From positions 5,456,001 through 5,520,000 of the forward strand of contig NZ_AP014862.1 in NCBI RefSeq assembly GCF_002355475.1: DNA of 64,000 nucleotides, written 5' to 3'. Both the position numbers and the translations under genes were made by a program. Positions within the stretch are counted from its first letter, which is position 1. Each line of letters opens with the position of its first letter. Under the pieces are notes generated by a model, which saw nothing but the letters and a program-made list of their open reading frames with translations, was not told where the DNA came from and made no database searches. This DNA is from Pseudomonas furukawaii (GTDB taxonomy: Bacteria; Pseudomonadota; Gammaproteobacteria; Pseudomonadales; Pseudomonadaceae). Positions 28,410 to 36,599 of this stretch are shown here, one piece after another.

Positions 28410-28489
28410 GGTGGATGGCGCTTTTGCATCCACCAGCGGCGCGAAGCCGGGCCTCGAACGGTGGACCGATGAAACGTGGTCCACCCTAC
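28410..28489. repeat. Double-hairpin dispersed repeat (GTAGGGTGGA type)
   Basis: Two palindromes, GGTGGATG/CATCCACC (28410-28434) and GGTGGACC/GGTCCACC (28460-28485), are separated by 25 bases and end in CTAC at 28486-28489, so the minus strand reads GTAGGGTGGACCACG. The GTAG tag and clustered hairpins indicate a REP-like dispersed repeat. It lies between the reductase and araC stops and may act as a bidirectional terminator. Confidence 0.6.
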
Positions 28490-28529
28490 GACCGGGGTCG
28501 GCCCGTTGCCCGCCGGGTTCACCCCGCCG

Positions 28530-29531
28530 TCAGCTGTCCTGGCGCCCCTTCCTGCGGAACTCCACCGGGGTCTCCCCCACCCAGCGCTTGAAGGCGCGGT
28601 AGAAGGTGCTGGGTTCGGAGAAGCCGGTGCGCTCGACGATCACCTCGATGCGCTCGTCGGTCTTCAGCAGCAGCTCCTTGGCCAGGCGGCAGCGGTAGTC
28701 GGTCACCAGGTCGTTGAAGCGCACGCCGGCGTTGGCCAGGCGCTCCCGCAGGCGGCGGGCCGGCATGTCCAGGCGCGCGGCCACCTGCTCCAGGGTGGCG
28801 CCGCCATCCACCAGCAATTCCCCGATCAGCTCGCGCACCTGGCGCACCAGGTCCAGCCGCTCCACCACCGCCAGTTGGCGGCGAGCCAGGGACTCGTGCA
28901 TGCGCAACAGGTCCGGCGAGGCGTGACGGGACGGGGTGTCCAGCACCTCGGCATCGAAGATCAGCGCGTACCGCTCGGCGCCGAGCACCGCCGGGCAGCC
29001 GTAGACCGCCTGGTAGCGCTCCGCCGGCGCACCCTCGGCATGCATCAGCCGGACCTCGTGGGGCTTGAAGCGCCCCTCGGTCAGGGCATGGAAGAGGCGG
29101 ATCAGCGCGCCCGCCAGCATCTCCGGGAAATGCCGGTTGCCGCCGGGCTGCCGGCCCAGGGAAAGCACCGCACGAGGGCCCTCCACGTCCAGGTCGGCGC
29201 AGAGGGTGTCGGACAGCAGTCGCACATGGCGCAGGGCGTGGCGCAGCCCTTCGCCGAAGGTGCCGCTGGAGAGGAAGAGGTATTCGAGCAGCAGGCCATT
29301 GAACGCAGGCAGGTGGCCGGCCAGGTAGAGGCCGATATGTTCCTCGCCGCACTCGTCGGCGGCGGCCTTCCAGAACAGGGCTTGCGCGGCATGGGGGAAA
29401 CGGCCTGCGGGCAGTCCGCCCGGTGGCAGGCCCACGCGCACCAGCACCTTGTCCGGATCGGTGCCGCTGGCACGCAGGGCGTCGATCACGGGGCGCATCA
29501 GCGCCACATCGTCGGTCGGATCACGCATCAT
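28530..29531 (-). CDS. AraC-family transcriptional regulator
   Basis: This 333-residue regulator has an N-terminal 'arabinose-binding domain of AraC, N-term' (Arabinose_bd-like, residues 20-200) and a C-terminal AraC HTH (TLEQVAARLDMPARRLRERL, then VIVERTGFSEPSTFYRAFKR and WVGETPVEFRR). Regulators with this N-domain, such as OruR and ArgR-like or lipid-responsive types, often control catabolic neighbours. It sits divergent from the MaoC hydratase and convergent with the reductase, so it is the likely regulator of this acyl-CoA cluster. Confidence 0.92.
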   Translation of the reverse strand: MMRDPTDDVALMRPVIDALRASGTDPDKVLVRVGLPPGGLPAGRFPHAAQALFWKAAADECGEEHIGLYLAGHLPAFNGLLLEYLFLSSGTFGEGLRHALRHVRLLSDTLCADLDVEGPRAVLSLGRQPGGNRHFPEMLAGALIRLFHALTEGRFKPHEVRLMHAEGAPAERYQAVYGCPAVLGAERYALIFDAEVLDTPSRHASPDLLRMHESLARRQLAVVERLDLVRQVRELIGELLVDGGATLEQVAARLDMPARRLRERLANAGVRFNDLVTDYRCRLAKELLLKTDERIEVIVERTGFSEPSTFYRAFKRWVGETPVEFRRKGRQDS

Positions 29532-29698
29532 TTTCGGAGTTTTCTTATTGTCTGCGAGGCGCGGCCATCTTATGCAGCTTTATCCCCACCGCTCAAGGCC
29601 GGGATCGGCTGACCCGCCGCGCCCGGGAAAGCGCCGGTCCATGCAGGTCGGGGCAGGCTGGCTATGCTGAGCCCCATTCGCCTCAAGGAGACAACCCG

Positions 29699-30553
29699 AT
29701 GGCCATCGACTGGCTCGACCTGCCCGCGCCTCCCGCCCTCCCCGGCCTCTTCGCCCGCGCCGTCCTGCGCCGTGGAACCCGTGGCACTGCCCTGCCCGAG
29801 ATGGGCGTGCGCTGCCAGGCGAGCGTCGACCCCGGCCACCTCGCGCGCTACCGCCAGGTCTGTGGCTTCCGCGACAAGGGCCTGCTGCCGGCCACCTACC
29901 CGCACATCCTCGCCTTCCCGCTGCAGATGCGCCTGCTCACCGACCCGCGCTTCCCCTTCCCGCTGCTGGGCCTGGTCCACCTGGAGAACCGCATCCGCGT
30001 ATTGCGCGCCCTGGGCGGCCTCGGCCCCTTCGCCCTCAGCGTCCAGGTCGACGACCTGCGCCCCCACGAGAAAGGCGCCAGCTTCAGCCTGATCACTCGC
30101 CTGGAGGACCAGCTCGGCCTGGTCTGGGAAGGCGACAGCCGCATCCTCTTCCGTGGCCTGCGCCTGCCCGGCGAACCGGCGCCCCGGGAATCGGAGGACA
30201 GCCTGCCCCTGCACCACCTGGACCAGTGGTACGCCGACGCCGGCATCGGCCGTCGCTACGCCCGGGTCGCCGGCGACTGCAACCCCATCCACCTGTCGGC
30301 CGCGAGTGCGCGGCTGTTCGGCTTCCCCCGTGCCATCGCCCACGGCCTGTGGAACAAGGCCCGCAGCCTGGCGGCGCTGGAGATCCACCTGCCCGCCGCC
30401 GGCTACGAAGTGGCGGTGCGCTTCCAGAAACCCGTGCTGCTGCCGGCCGAACTCACCCTCCTGGCCAGCGCCGAGGCCCCCAGCGGCCAGCTGGCGCTGC
30501 TGGGCAAGGACGACACGCCGCACATGGCGGGCAGTTGGCGCCGCCTTGCCTGA
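29699..30553 (+). CDS. MaoC-family acyl dehydratase/hydratase
   Basis: This 284-residue double-hot-dog protein carries the hydratase-2 motif as GDCNPIHLSAASARLFGFPR followed by AIAHGLW, with catalytic Asp and His. The N-terminal half is a degenerate hot-dog. It would hydrate trans-2-enoyl-CoA to (R)-3-hydroxyacyl-CoA, complementing the FabG-type reductase and thiolase nearby. AAGGAG precedes the ATG at 29699, and the longer open frame (from 29423) overlaps the divergent araC and is discarded. Confidence 0.9.
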   Translation: MAIDWLDLPAPPALPGLFARAVLRRGTRGTALPEMGVRCQASVDPGHLARYRQVCGFRDKGLLPATYPHILAFPLQMRLLTDPRFPFPLLGLVHLENRIRVLRALGGLGPFALSVQVDDLRPHEKGASFSLITRLEDQLGLVWEGDSRILFRGLRLPGEPAPRESEDSLPLHHLDQWYADAGIGRRYARVAGDCNPIHLSAASARLFGFPRAIAHGLWNKARSLAALEIHLPAAGYEVAVRFQKPVLLPAELTLLASAEAPSGQLALLGKDDTPHMAGSWRRLA

Positions 30554-30607
30554 CCCTTGCGCGGCGGCCTGAGCGGCGGGACCATTGGCGGCTCCAAGGA
30601 GAGCCCC

Positions 30608-30910
30608 ATGAACCTCGACGAACTCACCGCGCGCCTGCACGCCATCCGCGACCGCAACGACTGGCGCCCCTTCCACAGCCCGAAGAACCTGGCCATGGCC
30701 GCCAGCGTGGAAATGGCCGAACTGGTGGAAATCTTCCAGTGGCTGACCGAAGACCAGTCCCGCCAGTTGCCACCCGAGACGCTCGCCCACGCCGGCCAGG
30801 AAGTGGGCGACATCGTCCTCTACCTCCTGCTGCTCTGCGCCGAGCTGGGCCTGGACATGGAAGAGGTGGTGCGCGCCAAGCTCGCCGACAGCGAAAGGCG
30901 CTTCACATGA
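30608..30910 (+). CDS. MazG-like nucleotide pyrophosphohydrolase
   Basis: This 100-residue, all-alpha NTP-PPase has the metal-binding pattern EMAELVEIFQW, followed 30 residues on by HAGQEVGDIVLYLLLL (ExxE and ExxD pairs). It is closest to the RS21-C6/dCTPase-like group, which hydrolyses non-canonical or damaged nucleotides. AAGGAG precedes the ATG by 6 bases, and the stop overlaps the cmoM start as ATGA. Confidence 0.92.
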   Translation: MNLDELTARLHAIRDRNDWRPFHSPKNLAMAASVEMAELVEIFQWLTEDQSRQLPPETLAHAGQEVGDIVLYLLLLCAELGLDMEEVVRAKLADSERRFT

Positions 30911-31656
30911 GCGACCGTCACTTCGATGAACTGGCGACCCGTTTCGCCGAGAAGATCTACGGCGGCGCCAAGGGCGCCATCCGCCTCGCCGTGCTCCAGG
31001 CGGACCTCGCCGAAACCCTGCCCGACCGCCCCCTGCGGGTGCTGGACGTGGGCGCCGGCCTCGGCCACATGAGCCTCTGGCTGGCCCAACGCGGCCATCA
31101 GGTGACCCTCGCCGAGCCCGCCGAGCCCATGCTCGAAGGTGCCCGGCAGCGCTTCGCCGACGCCGGCCAGCCGGCCACCTTCATCCAGGCGCCCTGGCAG
31201 GACCTGCTGGGCCAGCTCACCGAACCCTACGACCTGGTGCTCTGCCACGCCGTACTGGAATGGCTCGCCGAGCCCCACGCCATCCTCCCCGTGCTGCACC
31301 AGCTCACCGCCGCCGACGGCTGGCTGTCCCTGGCCTTCTACAACAAGGACGCACTGATCTACCGCAACCTGCTCAAGGGCCATTTCCGCAAGCTGCGCAA
31401 GCATCGCTTCGCCGGCGAGGGCCAGAGCCTGACCCCGCAGCAGCCCCTCGACCCGCGCGACCTGGCGGCGCAACTCGATGGCCTCTGGCGAGTCGAAAAC
31501 CAGAGCGGCGTGCGGGTCTTCCACGACTACATGCCCCAGGAATTCCAGGCCAAGGCCGAGCTGGTGGACCTGCTGGAAATGGAGCTGGCCTACCGTCGTC
31601 ATCCGAGCTATCGGGGGTTGGGCCGCTACCTGCACTGGATCTGCCGGCCGCTCTGA
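30907..31656 (+). CDS. cmoM: tRNA 5-carboxymethoxyuridine methyltransferase CmoM
   Basis: This 249-residue class I SAM methyltransferase has motif [21 protein letters not shown], an acidic SAM-ribose contact LAEPAEPML and a post-motif region [14 protein letters not shown]. The C-terminal stretch [19 protein letters not shown] and [20 protein letters not shown] is typical of the SmtA/CmoM group, which methylates cmo5U to mcmo5U at the tRNA wobble position. It is translationally coupled to the MazG gene. Confidence 0.9.
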   Translation: MSDRHFDELATRFAEKIYGGAKGAIRLAVLQADLAETLPDRPLRVLDVGAGLGHMSLWLAQRGHQVTLAEPAEPMLEGARQRFADAGQPATFIQAPWQDLLGQLTEPYDLVLCHAVLEWLAEPHAILPVLHQLTAADGWLSLAFYNKDALIYRNLLKGHFRKLRKHRFAGEGQSLTPQQPLDPRDLAAQLDGLWRVENQSGVRVFHDYMPQEFQAKAELVDLLEMELAYRRHPSYRGLGRYLHWICRPL

Positions 31657-31667
31657 AAGGAGGCCCC

Positions 31668-32267
31668 ATGAAACCGCCCATCCTGCTTGCCCTCTCGCTG
31701 CTGCTCGCGGCCTGCCAGAGCCCCAACCCGTACAAGGCCGAATCCCGCCCGCTGCCGCCCGCGCCCCCGGAGGCCGCCACCACCTTCGACAGCAGCGCCT
31801 ACCCCGCCGCGCCCCGGGACTTCGGCCGCTACCGCAGCTGGACCTGGGCGGACGGCCGCCTGCCCGCCGGCACCCACTGGTCCACCCCCGAGCAGATGGC
31901 CGAGATGGTCAACGCCGGCCTCGACCAGCACGGCCTGCGCCAGGCCCGCAATCCCGCCGAAGCGGACCTCAAGGTCAGCGCCACCCTGCGCTACGAAAGG
32001 CGCCTGCGGCAGTACGACGACTATGCCGGCGCCTACTACGGCAACGGTCCCTGGCGCGACCAGTACGGCGCCTGGGCCTCGGTGCCCATCGTCCGCACCT
32101 ACGAGGAACAGGTGGGCGTGGTCTACCTGGAGTTCTACGACGCCCGCGACAACCAGCCGGTGTGGAGCGGCAGCGCCGAGACCCGCGCCAACGGCAGTCG
32201 ATCGCAGAACGTCGACGCCCTGCGCGAGGCCGTGGAAGAGGCGCTCGACGGCTACCCGCCCCACTGA
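31668..32267 (+). CDS. DUF4136-domain lipoprotein (1)
   Basis: This 199-residue protein has a lipoprotein signal ([16 protein letters not shown], lipobox LAAC). The mature part carries a DUF4136 domain with the typical [14 protein letters not shown] opening and [20 protein letters not shown] toward the end. It is probably anchored to the outer membrane because the residue after Cys is Gln rather than Asp. AAGGAGG precedes the ATG. It follows cmoM by 11 bases and is paralogous to the next gene. Confidence 0.9.
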   Translation: MKPPILLALSLLLAACQSPNPYKAESRPLPPAPPEAATTFDSSAYPAAPRDFGRYRSWTWADGRLPAGTHWSTPEQMAEMVNAGLDQHGLRQARNPAEADLKVSATLRYERRLRQYDDYAGAYYGNGPWRDQYGAWASVPIVRTYEEQVGVVYLEFYDARDNQPVWSGSAETRANGSRSQNVDALREAVEEALDGYPPH

Positions 32268-32377
32268 GCGGGAGCCTGGCGGAGACGCTCACCGGCCCGC
32301 GTCCGGGCGTTCACAAAGCCCTTGCCGGCCGCTCTGCCATGCGCTTCGATAAGGGTTCCGGCACAGGAGGCTCCACC

Positions 32378-32935
32378 ATGTTCCGCCGCACGTTTCTGCT
32401 CGCCAGCGTCATGCTCCTGGCCGCCTGCCAGAGCTACGAAGTGAACCGCGACTACGACAGCTCACGCGACTTCGGCGCCTACCGCAGCTGGGCCTGGAAG
32501 GAACCCGCCCTGCAGTACAGCCCCGACGATCCGCGCATCAAGAGCGACCTCACCGAGCAACGCATCCGCGAGGCCGTCGGCCAGCAACTGGACCAGCGTG
32601 GCCTGCGCCCGGCCGCCAAGGGCACGGCCGACCTCACCGTGCAAGCCTGGCTCATCGTCGACGAACGCCAGCAGCAGACCAGCTACAACTACGGCGGCTA
32701 CTGGGGAGGCTATTGGGGCGGCTACTGGGGCGGCCCGGCCTACACCGAAACCCGCACCTACCACTACAAGGTCGCTACCCTCCAGGTGGACCTGTTCGAC
32801 GGCAAGGACGGCAAGCTGGTCTGGCGCGGCAGCGCCGAACAGATCATGAAGAGCGCGCCCCCCAGCCCCGCCGAGCGCGAAGCCGCCATCCGCGAGACAG
32901 TGGCCAAAGTCATCGAACAATACCCGCCCCGCTGA
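32378..32935 (+). CDS. DUF4136-domain lipoprotein (2)
   Basis: This 185-residue lipoprotein has lipobox LLAAC and then DYDSSRDFGAYRSWAWKEPA, the same DUF4136 opening as the preceding gene, and ends with LQVDLFDGKDGKLVWRGSAE. An internal low-complexity insertion, YNYGGYWGGYWGGYWGG, carries three perfect GGYW repeats, encoded by near-identical 12-base units at about 32694-32735 that could slip in copy number. AGGAGG precedes the ATG. This is a tandem paralogue with unknown function. Confidence 0.9.
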   Translation: MFRRTFLLASVMLLAACQSYEVNRDYDSSRDFGAYRSWAWKEPALQYSPDDPRIKSDLTEQRIREAVGQQLDQRGLRPAAKGTADLTVQAWLIVDERQQQTSYNYGGYWGGYWGGYWGGPAYTETRTYHYKVATLQVDLFDGKDGKLVWRGSAEQIMKSAPPSPAEREAAIRETVAKVIEQYPPR

Positions 32936-32942
32936 GAACCCC

Positions 32943-33431
32943 ATGCCCGAGCTGCAGCATCGCCCCGCCCGCACCGAAGACCTCGCCGAAATCGTCCGCT
33001 TTCCCCAGGATGCGGACGAACTCTTCTACGCCTACCCCAAGGCCAGTTGGCCGCTCACCGTCGGCCAGCTCGCCGCCGCCATGGCCGAGCGCCGGGGCAG
33101 CACCGTCGCCCTGCTGGACGGCCAGGTGGCCGGCTTCGCCAACTTCTACCAATGGCAGCACGGCGAGTACTGCGCCCTGGGCAACATGATGGTGGCCCCC
33201 TGGGCCCGGGGCCAGGGCGTCGCCCAGTACCTGATCCGCGCCATGGAGCGCCAGGCCCGCGAGCAGTACAGGGCCCCCCTGATGAAAATCTCCTGCTTCA
33301 ACGCCAACACCGGTGGCCTGCTGCTCTACAGCCGCCTCGGCTACCAGCCCCGCAGCATCGTCGAACGCCGCACCCCCGACGGCCAGCGGGTCGCCCTGGT
33401 GCAGATGGACAAGGCCCTGCGCCTCGACTGA
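32943..33431 (+). CDS. GNAT-family N-acetyltransferase
   Basis: This 162-residue protein has the acetyl-CoA site LGNMMVAPWARGQGVAQYLI (R/Q-x-x-G-x-G/A signature), followed by a beta bulge and FNANTGGLLLYSRLGYQPRS. The substrate is unknown. The gene begins 7 bases after the second DUF4136 gene, so it is probably in the same transcript. The following 156 bases (33432-33587) hold no gene. Confidence 0.9.
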   Translation: MPELQHRPARTEDLAEIVRFPQDADELFYAYPKASWPLTVGQLAAAMAERRGSTVALLDGQVAGFANFYQWQHGEYCALGNMMVAPWARGQGVAQYLIRAMERQAREQYRAPLMKISCFNANTGGLLLYSRLGYQPRSIVERRTPDGQRVALVQMDKALRLD

Positions 33432-33587
33432 ACCGATCAGCGCCTTGCGCCCCTCCGACGGCCCTCGCCACTAGACTTATCCACATGGCACCCAGCGTGC
33501 CCGACGGGGAGCGGGAAGCTCCTCCATGCATGCCGACAACGCCGACTTCTCGGGAGTGACCAGCCGGCCCCTGGCAGGAGGTGTCCC

Positions 33588-34055
33588 ATGACCATGATCA
33601 CCCAGCTGCAAAGCTGCCTCGCGCAACACAAGACCCGGTTCGACGTACTCGGCCACACTCCGTCCATGACCACCCGCGAAGCCGCGCGCCGCGCCGGCAT
33701 CCCGCCGCAACAGATGGCCAAACCGGTGATCCTCGACGACTTCCAGGGCCACTGGCTGATGGCCGTGGTGCCTGCCTCGCGCCATGTCGATCTGGGCAAG
33801 GTCCACAAGCTCACCCACCGCCACTGGCGCCTGGTACGCGAACAGGACTTCGGCAAACGCTTCGCCGACTGCGAACTGGGTGCCATCCCCGCCGTTGGCA
33901 ACCTCTTCGGCCTCGACACCCTGGTGGACCAGTCCCTCGCCGAACAGCCGGACATCTACTTCGAGTCCGGCCGACACGACGAACTGGTGCACATGAGCGG
34001 CAAGCAATACATGGCGCTGATACCGGAAGCAAAAAGCGGCAAGCTCTGCGAGTGA
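33588..34055 (+). CDS. YbaK/ProX-type aminoacyl-tRNA deacylase domain protein
   Basis: This 155-residue stand-alone trans-editing-type domain has an N-terminus TMITQLQSCLAQHKTRFDVL with PSMTTREAARRAGIPPQQMA, then KPVILDDFQGHWLMAVVPAS containing the conserved Lys of the YbaK fold, and a C-terminal SGRHDELVHMSGKQYM segment. Related proteins deacylate mischarged tRNA, but the specificity here is unknown. AGGAGG is 8 bases before the first ATG. A weak sigma-54-like site (TGGCAC-N5-GTGC, 33486-33500) lies upstream. Confidence 0.87.
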   Translation: MTMITQLQSCLAQHKTRFDVLGHTPSMTTREAARRAGIPPQQMAKPVILDDFQGHWLMAVVPASRHVDLGKVHKLTHRHWRLVREQDFGKRFADCELGAIPAVGNLFGLDTLVDQSLAEQPDIYFESGRHDELVHMSGKQYMALIPEAKSGKLCE

Positions 34056-34154
34056 GCCGGAGTCGAGTACCCGGAGGCGCCATGGCCCCCGGTTGCCGAT
34101 CACCAGTAGCCGGAAACGCCGGGCCGCAAGGGGGCGCTTCGCCCTCCTGAAACG

Positions 34155-34179
34155 ACAAGGCCCCGAATCGGGGCCTTGT
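34155..34179. terminator. Bidirectional hairpin terminator
   Basis: ACAAGGCCCCG (34155-34165) pairs perfectly with CGGGGCCTTGT (34169-34179) over a 3-base loop. It lies between the convergent stops at 34055 and 34202 and is followed only by short T stretches on either strand. Confidence 0.7.
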
Positions 34180-34201
34180 GTCTGTGGATCGCCTGGGTCG
34201 A

Positions 34202-34489
34202 TCAGGGCTTGTACTGCGCCTGGGCCACGCACCACTTGCTCGCCGGGTCCTTGGAGCGGGTGCAGGAGTTGCGGAAGATCACCTGGGCGTGCTTCTGGCA
34301 GCTCTGGAACTGCTTGGTGCCCTTCTCGTTCTTGCTGCACACCGAATCCAGGGCGATGGCGCCGTTGCGCTCCTGCCAGTTCAGGTAGTAGTTGTTGCTT
34401 TCCTTGGCGCCTTTGGCGGCAGGCGTGGCCGCGAAGCTGACGCTGGCCATCAGGACCAGGACGCTACCCAGTGCGAATCGGATGCTCAT
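34202..34489 (-). CDS. Hypothetical periplasmic protein, cysteine-containing
   Basis: This 95-residue protein has a clear Sec signal (RFALGSVLVLMASVSFAATP, cleavage after SFA). The 75-residue mature part contains four cysteines in DSVCSKNEKG, QSCQKHAQV, RNSCTRSKD and KWCVAQAQY, probably two disulfides. GGAG lies 5 bases before the ATG. I do not recognise the family. It is the last gene with core-like codon use before the AT-richer selC region. Confidence 0.75.
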   Translation of the reverse strand: MSIRFALGSVLVLMASVSFAATPAAKGAKESNNYYLNWQERNGAIALDSVCSKNEKGTKQFQSCQKHAQVIFRNSCTRSKDPASKWCVAQAQYKP

Positions 34490-34926
34490 CTCAACTCCTT
34501 ATATATCGCCTTCGCGCAAGTGCGCCTTCTGTGAGGCGCTGCCTTGGAGCGGTCAACGCTTTTGCTGTGCAGATCATTCGAATGATCAGGCAATCCACCT
34601 GCAACTGCCTGCTTCCGGGCGATGCCGCACCCGGAAGAACTGTCGCGAATAGTGCTAATCAGTATGGAATGCCGCAAGCCTCATGCATCCGAATGGCTCG
34701 ACCGTCCGTCGCAATTTCAGTCTCGACACTAAGAAGAAAACGCAAGCCACTGAAAATACTGAAAAAGCTAAAACACACGAATGCCGTGATTATTTGAGCC
34801 GCCACGGGATGCGATGCAGCGGAGCCACGCAGGGCTTCGCTACAGGGCGAACGATAGGAGTCGCCTTGTGGATACTGTCTTCTCCATCCGAGGACGACAG
34901 TTCCAAAGCGGTCCTGAGTGATGACA
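34490..34926. other. 437-base intergenic stretch, AT-richer, no supported gene
   Basis: Base composition drops noticeably compared with the genes to the left. Short open frames exist on both strands, but none has a credible ribosome site, recognisable protein features or neighbours that support it. It looks like the left edge of the acquired DNA around selC. Confidence 0.5.
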
Positions 34927-35670
34927 TCAAGCCAGGGACTTTCCAAGGGCCAGCAACGTCATCAGCCCGGCACCAATGCTGATGCTGAAACTCAGCAATG
35001 TTCCCAGCAGGATGTATTCACTACGGGCGTGGTGATTGGCCCCCTTCACCTCGTTGAACCGCAGGATGCTCTTGGCCGTCAGAAGAAATCCCACGGCCTC
35101 CCACTGCTGCAACAAGACGAATGTAAGAATCATCGAGCGTTCCAGGTATCCGACAAGCGCCCCCGCATTCTTCAGAGACCCATCATCTTTCCCGGTAAGC
35201 GAAGCCATCCAGGGCTGCAGCATGGCTGCGATGATTCTGGAAGCCGGCTGCAACATCGCGATATACGCCAGCACAATCACCAGAAGCTCCAGGGTCAGGG
35301 TGTTTTTGAGGAGGATCGGCAACTCGAGCCAGTAGTGTTCGTTGGTCAGCCATATCACCAGAAGCCCCAAAAGATTGCCTATGAGTTCGACAGCCAGCCC
35401 TGCAGCAACCCCAGCTCCGAACTGCACGACACCGTGACCAAGCAGCCAGCGGTAGAGCGCGAATGCCATGCCGGCGGCCGACGCGAACGACCAGGTGCTT
35501 CCAAATGCCAGCAACAGCACGGCGACGCAAAGCCCATGCAGTAAAGCTGACACCACCGGAAAGACCCTGGGCCAGGAGACCCGCTCCTGCTGGCGTCGCA
35601 ATGGACATACGAACTCCAGCAACAGGAAGCCCAGTATCAGGAACAGCAATAACAGCCGTGACTCATCCAT
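34927..35670 (-). CDS. DUF3307-family membrane protein
   Basis: This 247-residue polytopic protein has an N-terminal helix LLLLFLILGFLLLEFVCPLR, then WPRVFPVVSALLHGLCVAVL with a buried His, and further helices around LGLLVIWLTNEHYW, LELLVIVLAYIAMLQP and YILLGTLLSFSISIGAGLMT. The pattern of membrane helices with conserved His and Asp/Glu, and pairing with a SatD-like gene, fits DUF3307. The ATG at 35670 lies inside the upstream gene (8-base overlap), so translation is coupled. Its function is not established. I consider a membrane effector role in finding form only. Confidence 0.72.
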   Translation of the reverse strand: MDESRLLLLFLILGFLLLEFVCPLRRQQERVSWPRVFPVVSALLHGLCVAVLLLAFGSTWSFASAAGMAFALYRWLLGHGVVQFGAGVAAGLAVELIGNLLGLLVIWLTNEHYWLELPILLKNTLTLELLVIVLAYIAMLQPASRIIAAMLQPWMASLTGKDDGSLKNAGALVGYLERSMILTFVLLQQWEAVGFLLTAKSILRFNEVKGANHHARSEYILLGTLLSFSISIGAGLMTLLALGKSLA

Positions 35671-36283
35671 GTCGTAACAACTCCTCGATCCATTTTCTGG
35701 AGCACTCCAGATAGCGCTCAACCAGGCGAGCATTCGCTCGTTGCAGAGCCTTGTTTACCGTGACGCGGGATTTTCCGAGCAAGTCCGCGGTGCCTTGCTG
35801 ATCCAGCCCCGCCAGGGTCTGGAGAAAGTAGGTTTGCGCCTCAACGGCAGTCCATCCGTCGATGATTGCCGCCACAAACTCGGTGGCCAGCTCCAGGCGC
35901 TCCAACAAGCGCTCATCGCGGCTGAATAGCGCCAGGCGGCTCTTCTTCATGCCATCCAGGCCCCGGCCGGACAACACGAATGCCTCGCCAAATCCCCCCC
36001 GAGCATCCACCTGGCCCAAGCCAACGGCAATCCGCGCATCCCAGCGCTCTGTGGCGGGACTCGCGGCGATCAGCCCGGCGCGCAGAAGCACGGCGCAACG
36101 CATCGCCTCACTGGCGTCCCCCGGGACTAGTTGAAATCCATCGCCTCGATATGTCTCGGCCTGGAAGGCGAAACGCCCCTCCAGCTTGCGCAGGACTTCA
36201 TGGAGGCCATCGACATAGGCCAAGACGTCGCGAGCCGCCTGGGAATGAACCAGATCACCGGTCAACACTGCCTTGATCGTCAT
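35663..36283 (-). CDS. SatD-family protein with C-terminal HTH
   Basis: This 206-residue cytoplasmic protein starts MTIKAVLTGDLVHSQ, the SatD opening, and continues with ETYRGDGFQLVPGD and ARIAVGLGQVD. Spaced Asp10 in TGDLVHS and Asp48 in GDGF, plus the RIAVGLG strand, recall the metal-binding core of class III nucleotide cyclases, although I cannot confirm activity. Residues about 150-195 form an HTH of sigma-4 type (GLDQQGTADLLGKSRVTVNK). GGAG precedes the ATG. It is the first gene of a two-gene unit with DUF3307, behind twin operator-like repeats. Confidence 0.78.
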   Translation of the reverse strand: MTIKAVLTGDLVHSQAARDVLAYVDGLHEVLRKLEGRFAFQAETYRGDGFQLVPGDASEAMRCAVLLRAGLIAASPATERWDARIAVGLGQVDARGGFGEAFVLSGRGLDGMKKSRLALFSRDERLLERLELATEFVAAIIDGWTAVEAQTYFLQTLAGLDQQGTADLLGKSRVTVNKALQRANARLVERYLECSRKWIEELLRHG

Positions 36284-36315
36284 GGAGGCTCCTGACAAGA
36301 AAAAACAAGTCAACA

Positions 36316-36361
36316 GTAGCCTATAAAGGCAACTTATTTAAAAGAATCCTATAAAGGCTAC
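36316..36361. promoter_or_regulatory. Twin operator-like repeats upstream of satD
   Basis: CCTATAAAGGC occurs at 36320-36330 and 36348-36358, embedded in GTAGCC...GGCTAC, so the outer flanks are inverted. The first unit is itself a palindrome, GCCT-ATAA-AGGC. The repeats are 28 bases apart and begin 33 bases upstream of the satD ATG within A/T-rich DNA. The SatD protein's own HTH is a plausible ligand (inference). Confidence 0.5.
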
Positions 36362-36408
36362 AAAACTTGGAAACGGCATTGCGAGAGGCGTCCCCGAAAC
36401 ACAGTCCT

Positions 36409-36534
36409 TCACCTGGGAATCAGCGCCAATAACGGGCCGAAGGTATCGATCGCCTTGTAGATATCGTCCTGGGTATCGCCATCCAGACCCGCCACTGTCT
36501 CTAGCTCCTCGTACAGCGCCAGCAGGGGGCATCA
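36409..36534 (-). pseudogene. 3' fragment of an unrecognised gene
   Basis: About 41 codons are open on the minus strand, ending ...DTQDDIYKAIDTFGPLLALIPR and stop; the first part reads LLALYEELETVAGLDG. The balanced helical composition and codon use look like a real C-terminus, but a TGA lies just upstream and no start or ribosome site is available. It appears to be a gene truncated by rearrangement next to selC. The family is unknown. Confidence 0.4.
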
Positions 36535-36599
36535 TCAGCCTCGCCTTCGCCTTGCTGGCCCTGCCAGGCTGACCGGCAGGCTTTGCAGGGGGCGATCCG

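Noticed and set aside
33486-33500. Sigma-54-like site before the YbaK-type gene
   Set aside because: The -12 element is GTGC rather than TTGC and GG-N10-GC is frequent in this GC-rich DNA, so it is mentioned only in the gene entry.
34659-34946. 95-codon minus-strand frame upstream of the DUF3307 stop
   Set aside because: No ribosome site, no domain, and it overlaps the end of the DUF3307 gene in another frame.
36367-36385. Sigma-54-like sequence (TGGAAA-N5-TTGC) upstream of satD
   Set aside because: It is on the plus strand, points away from satD, and leads to no plus-strand gene.
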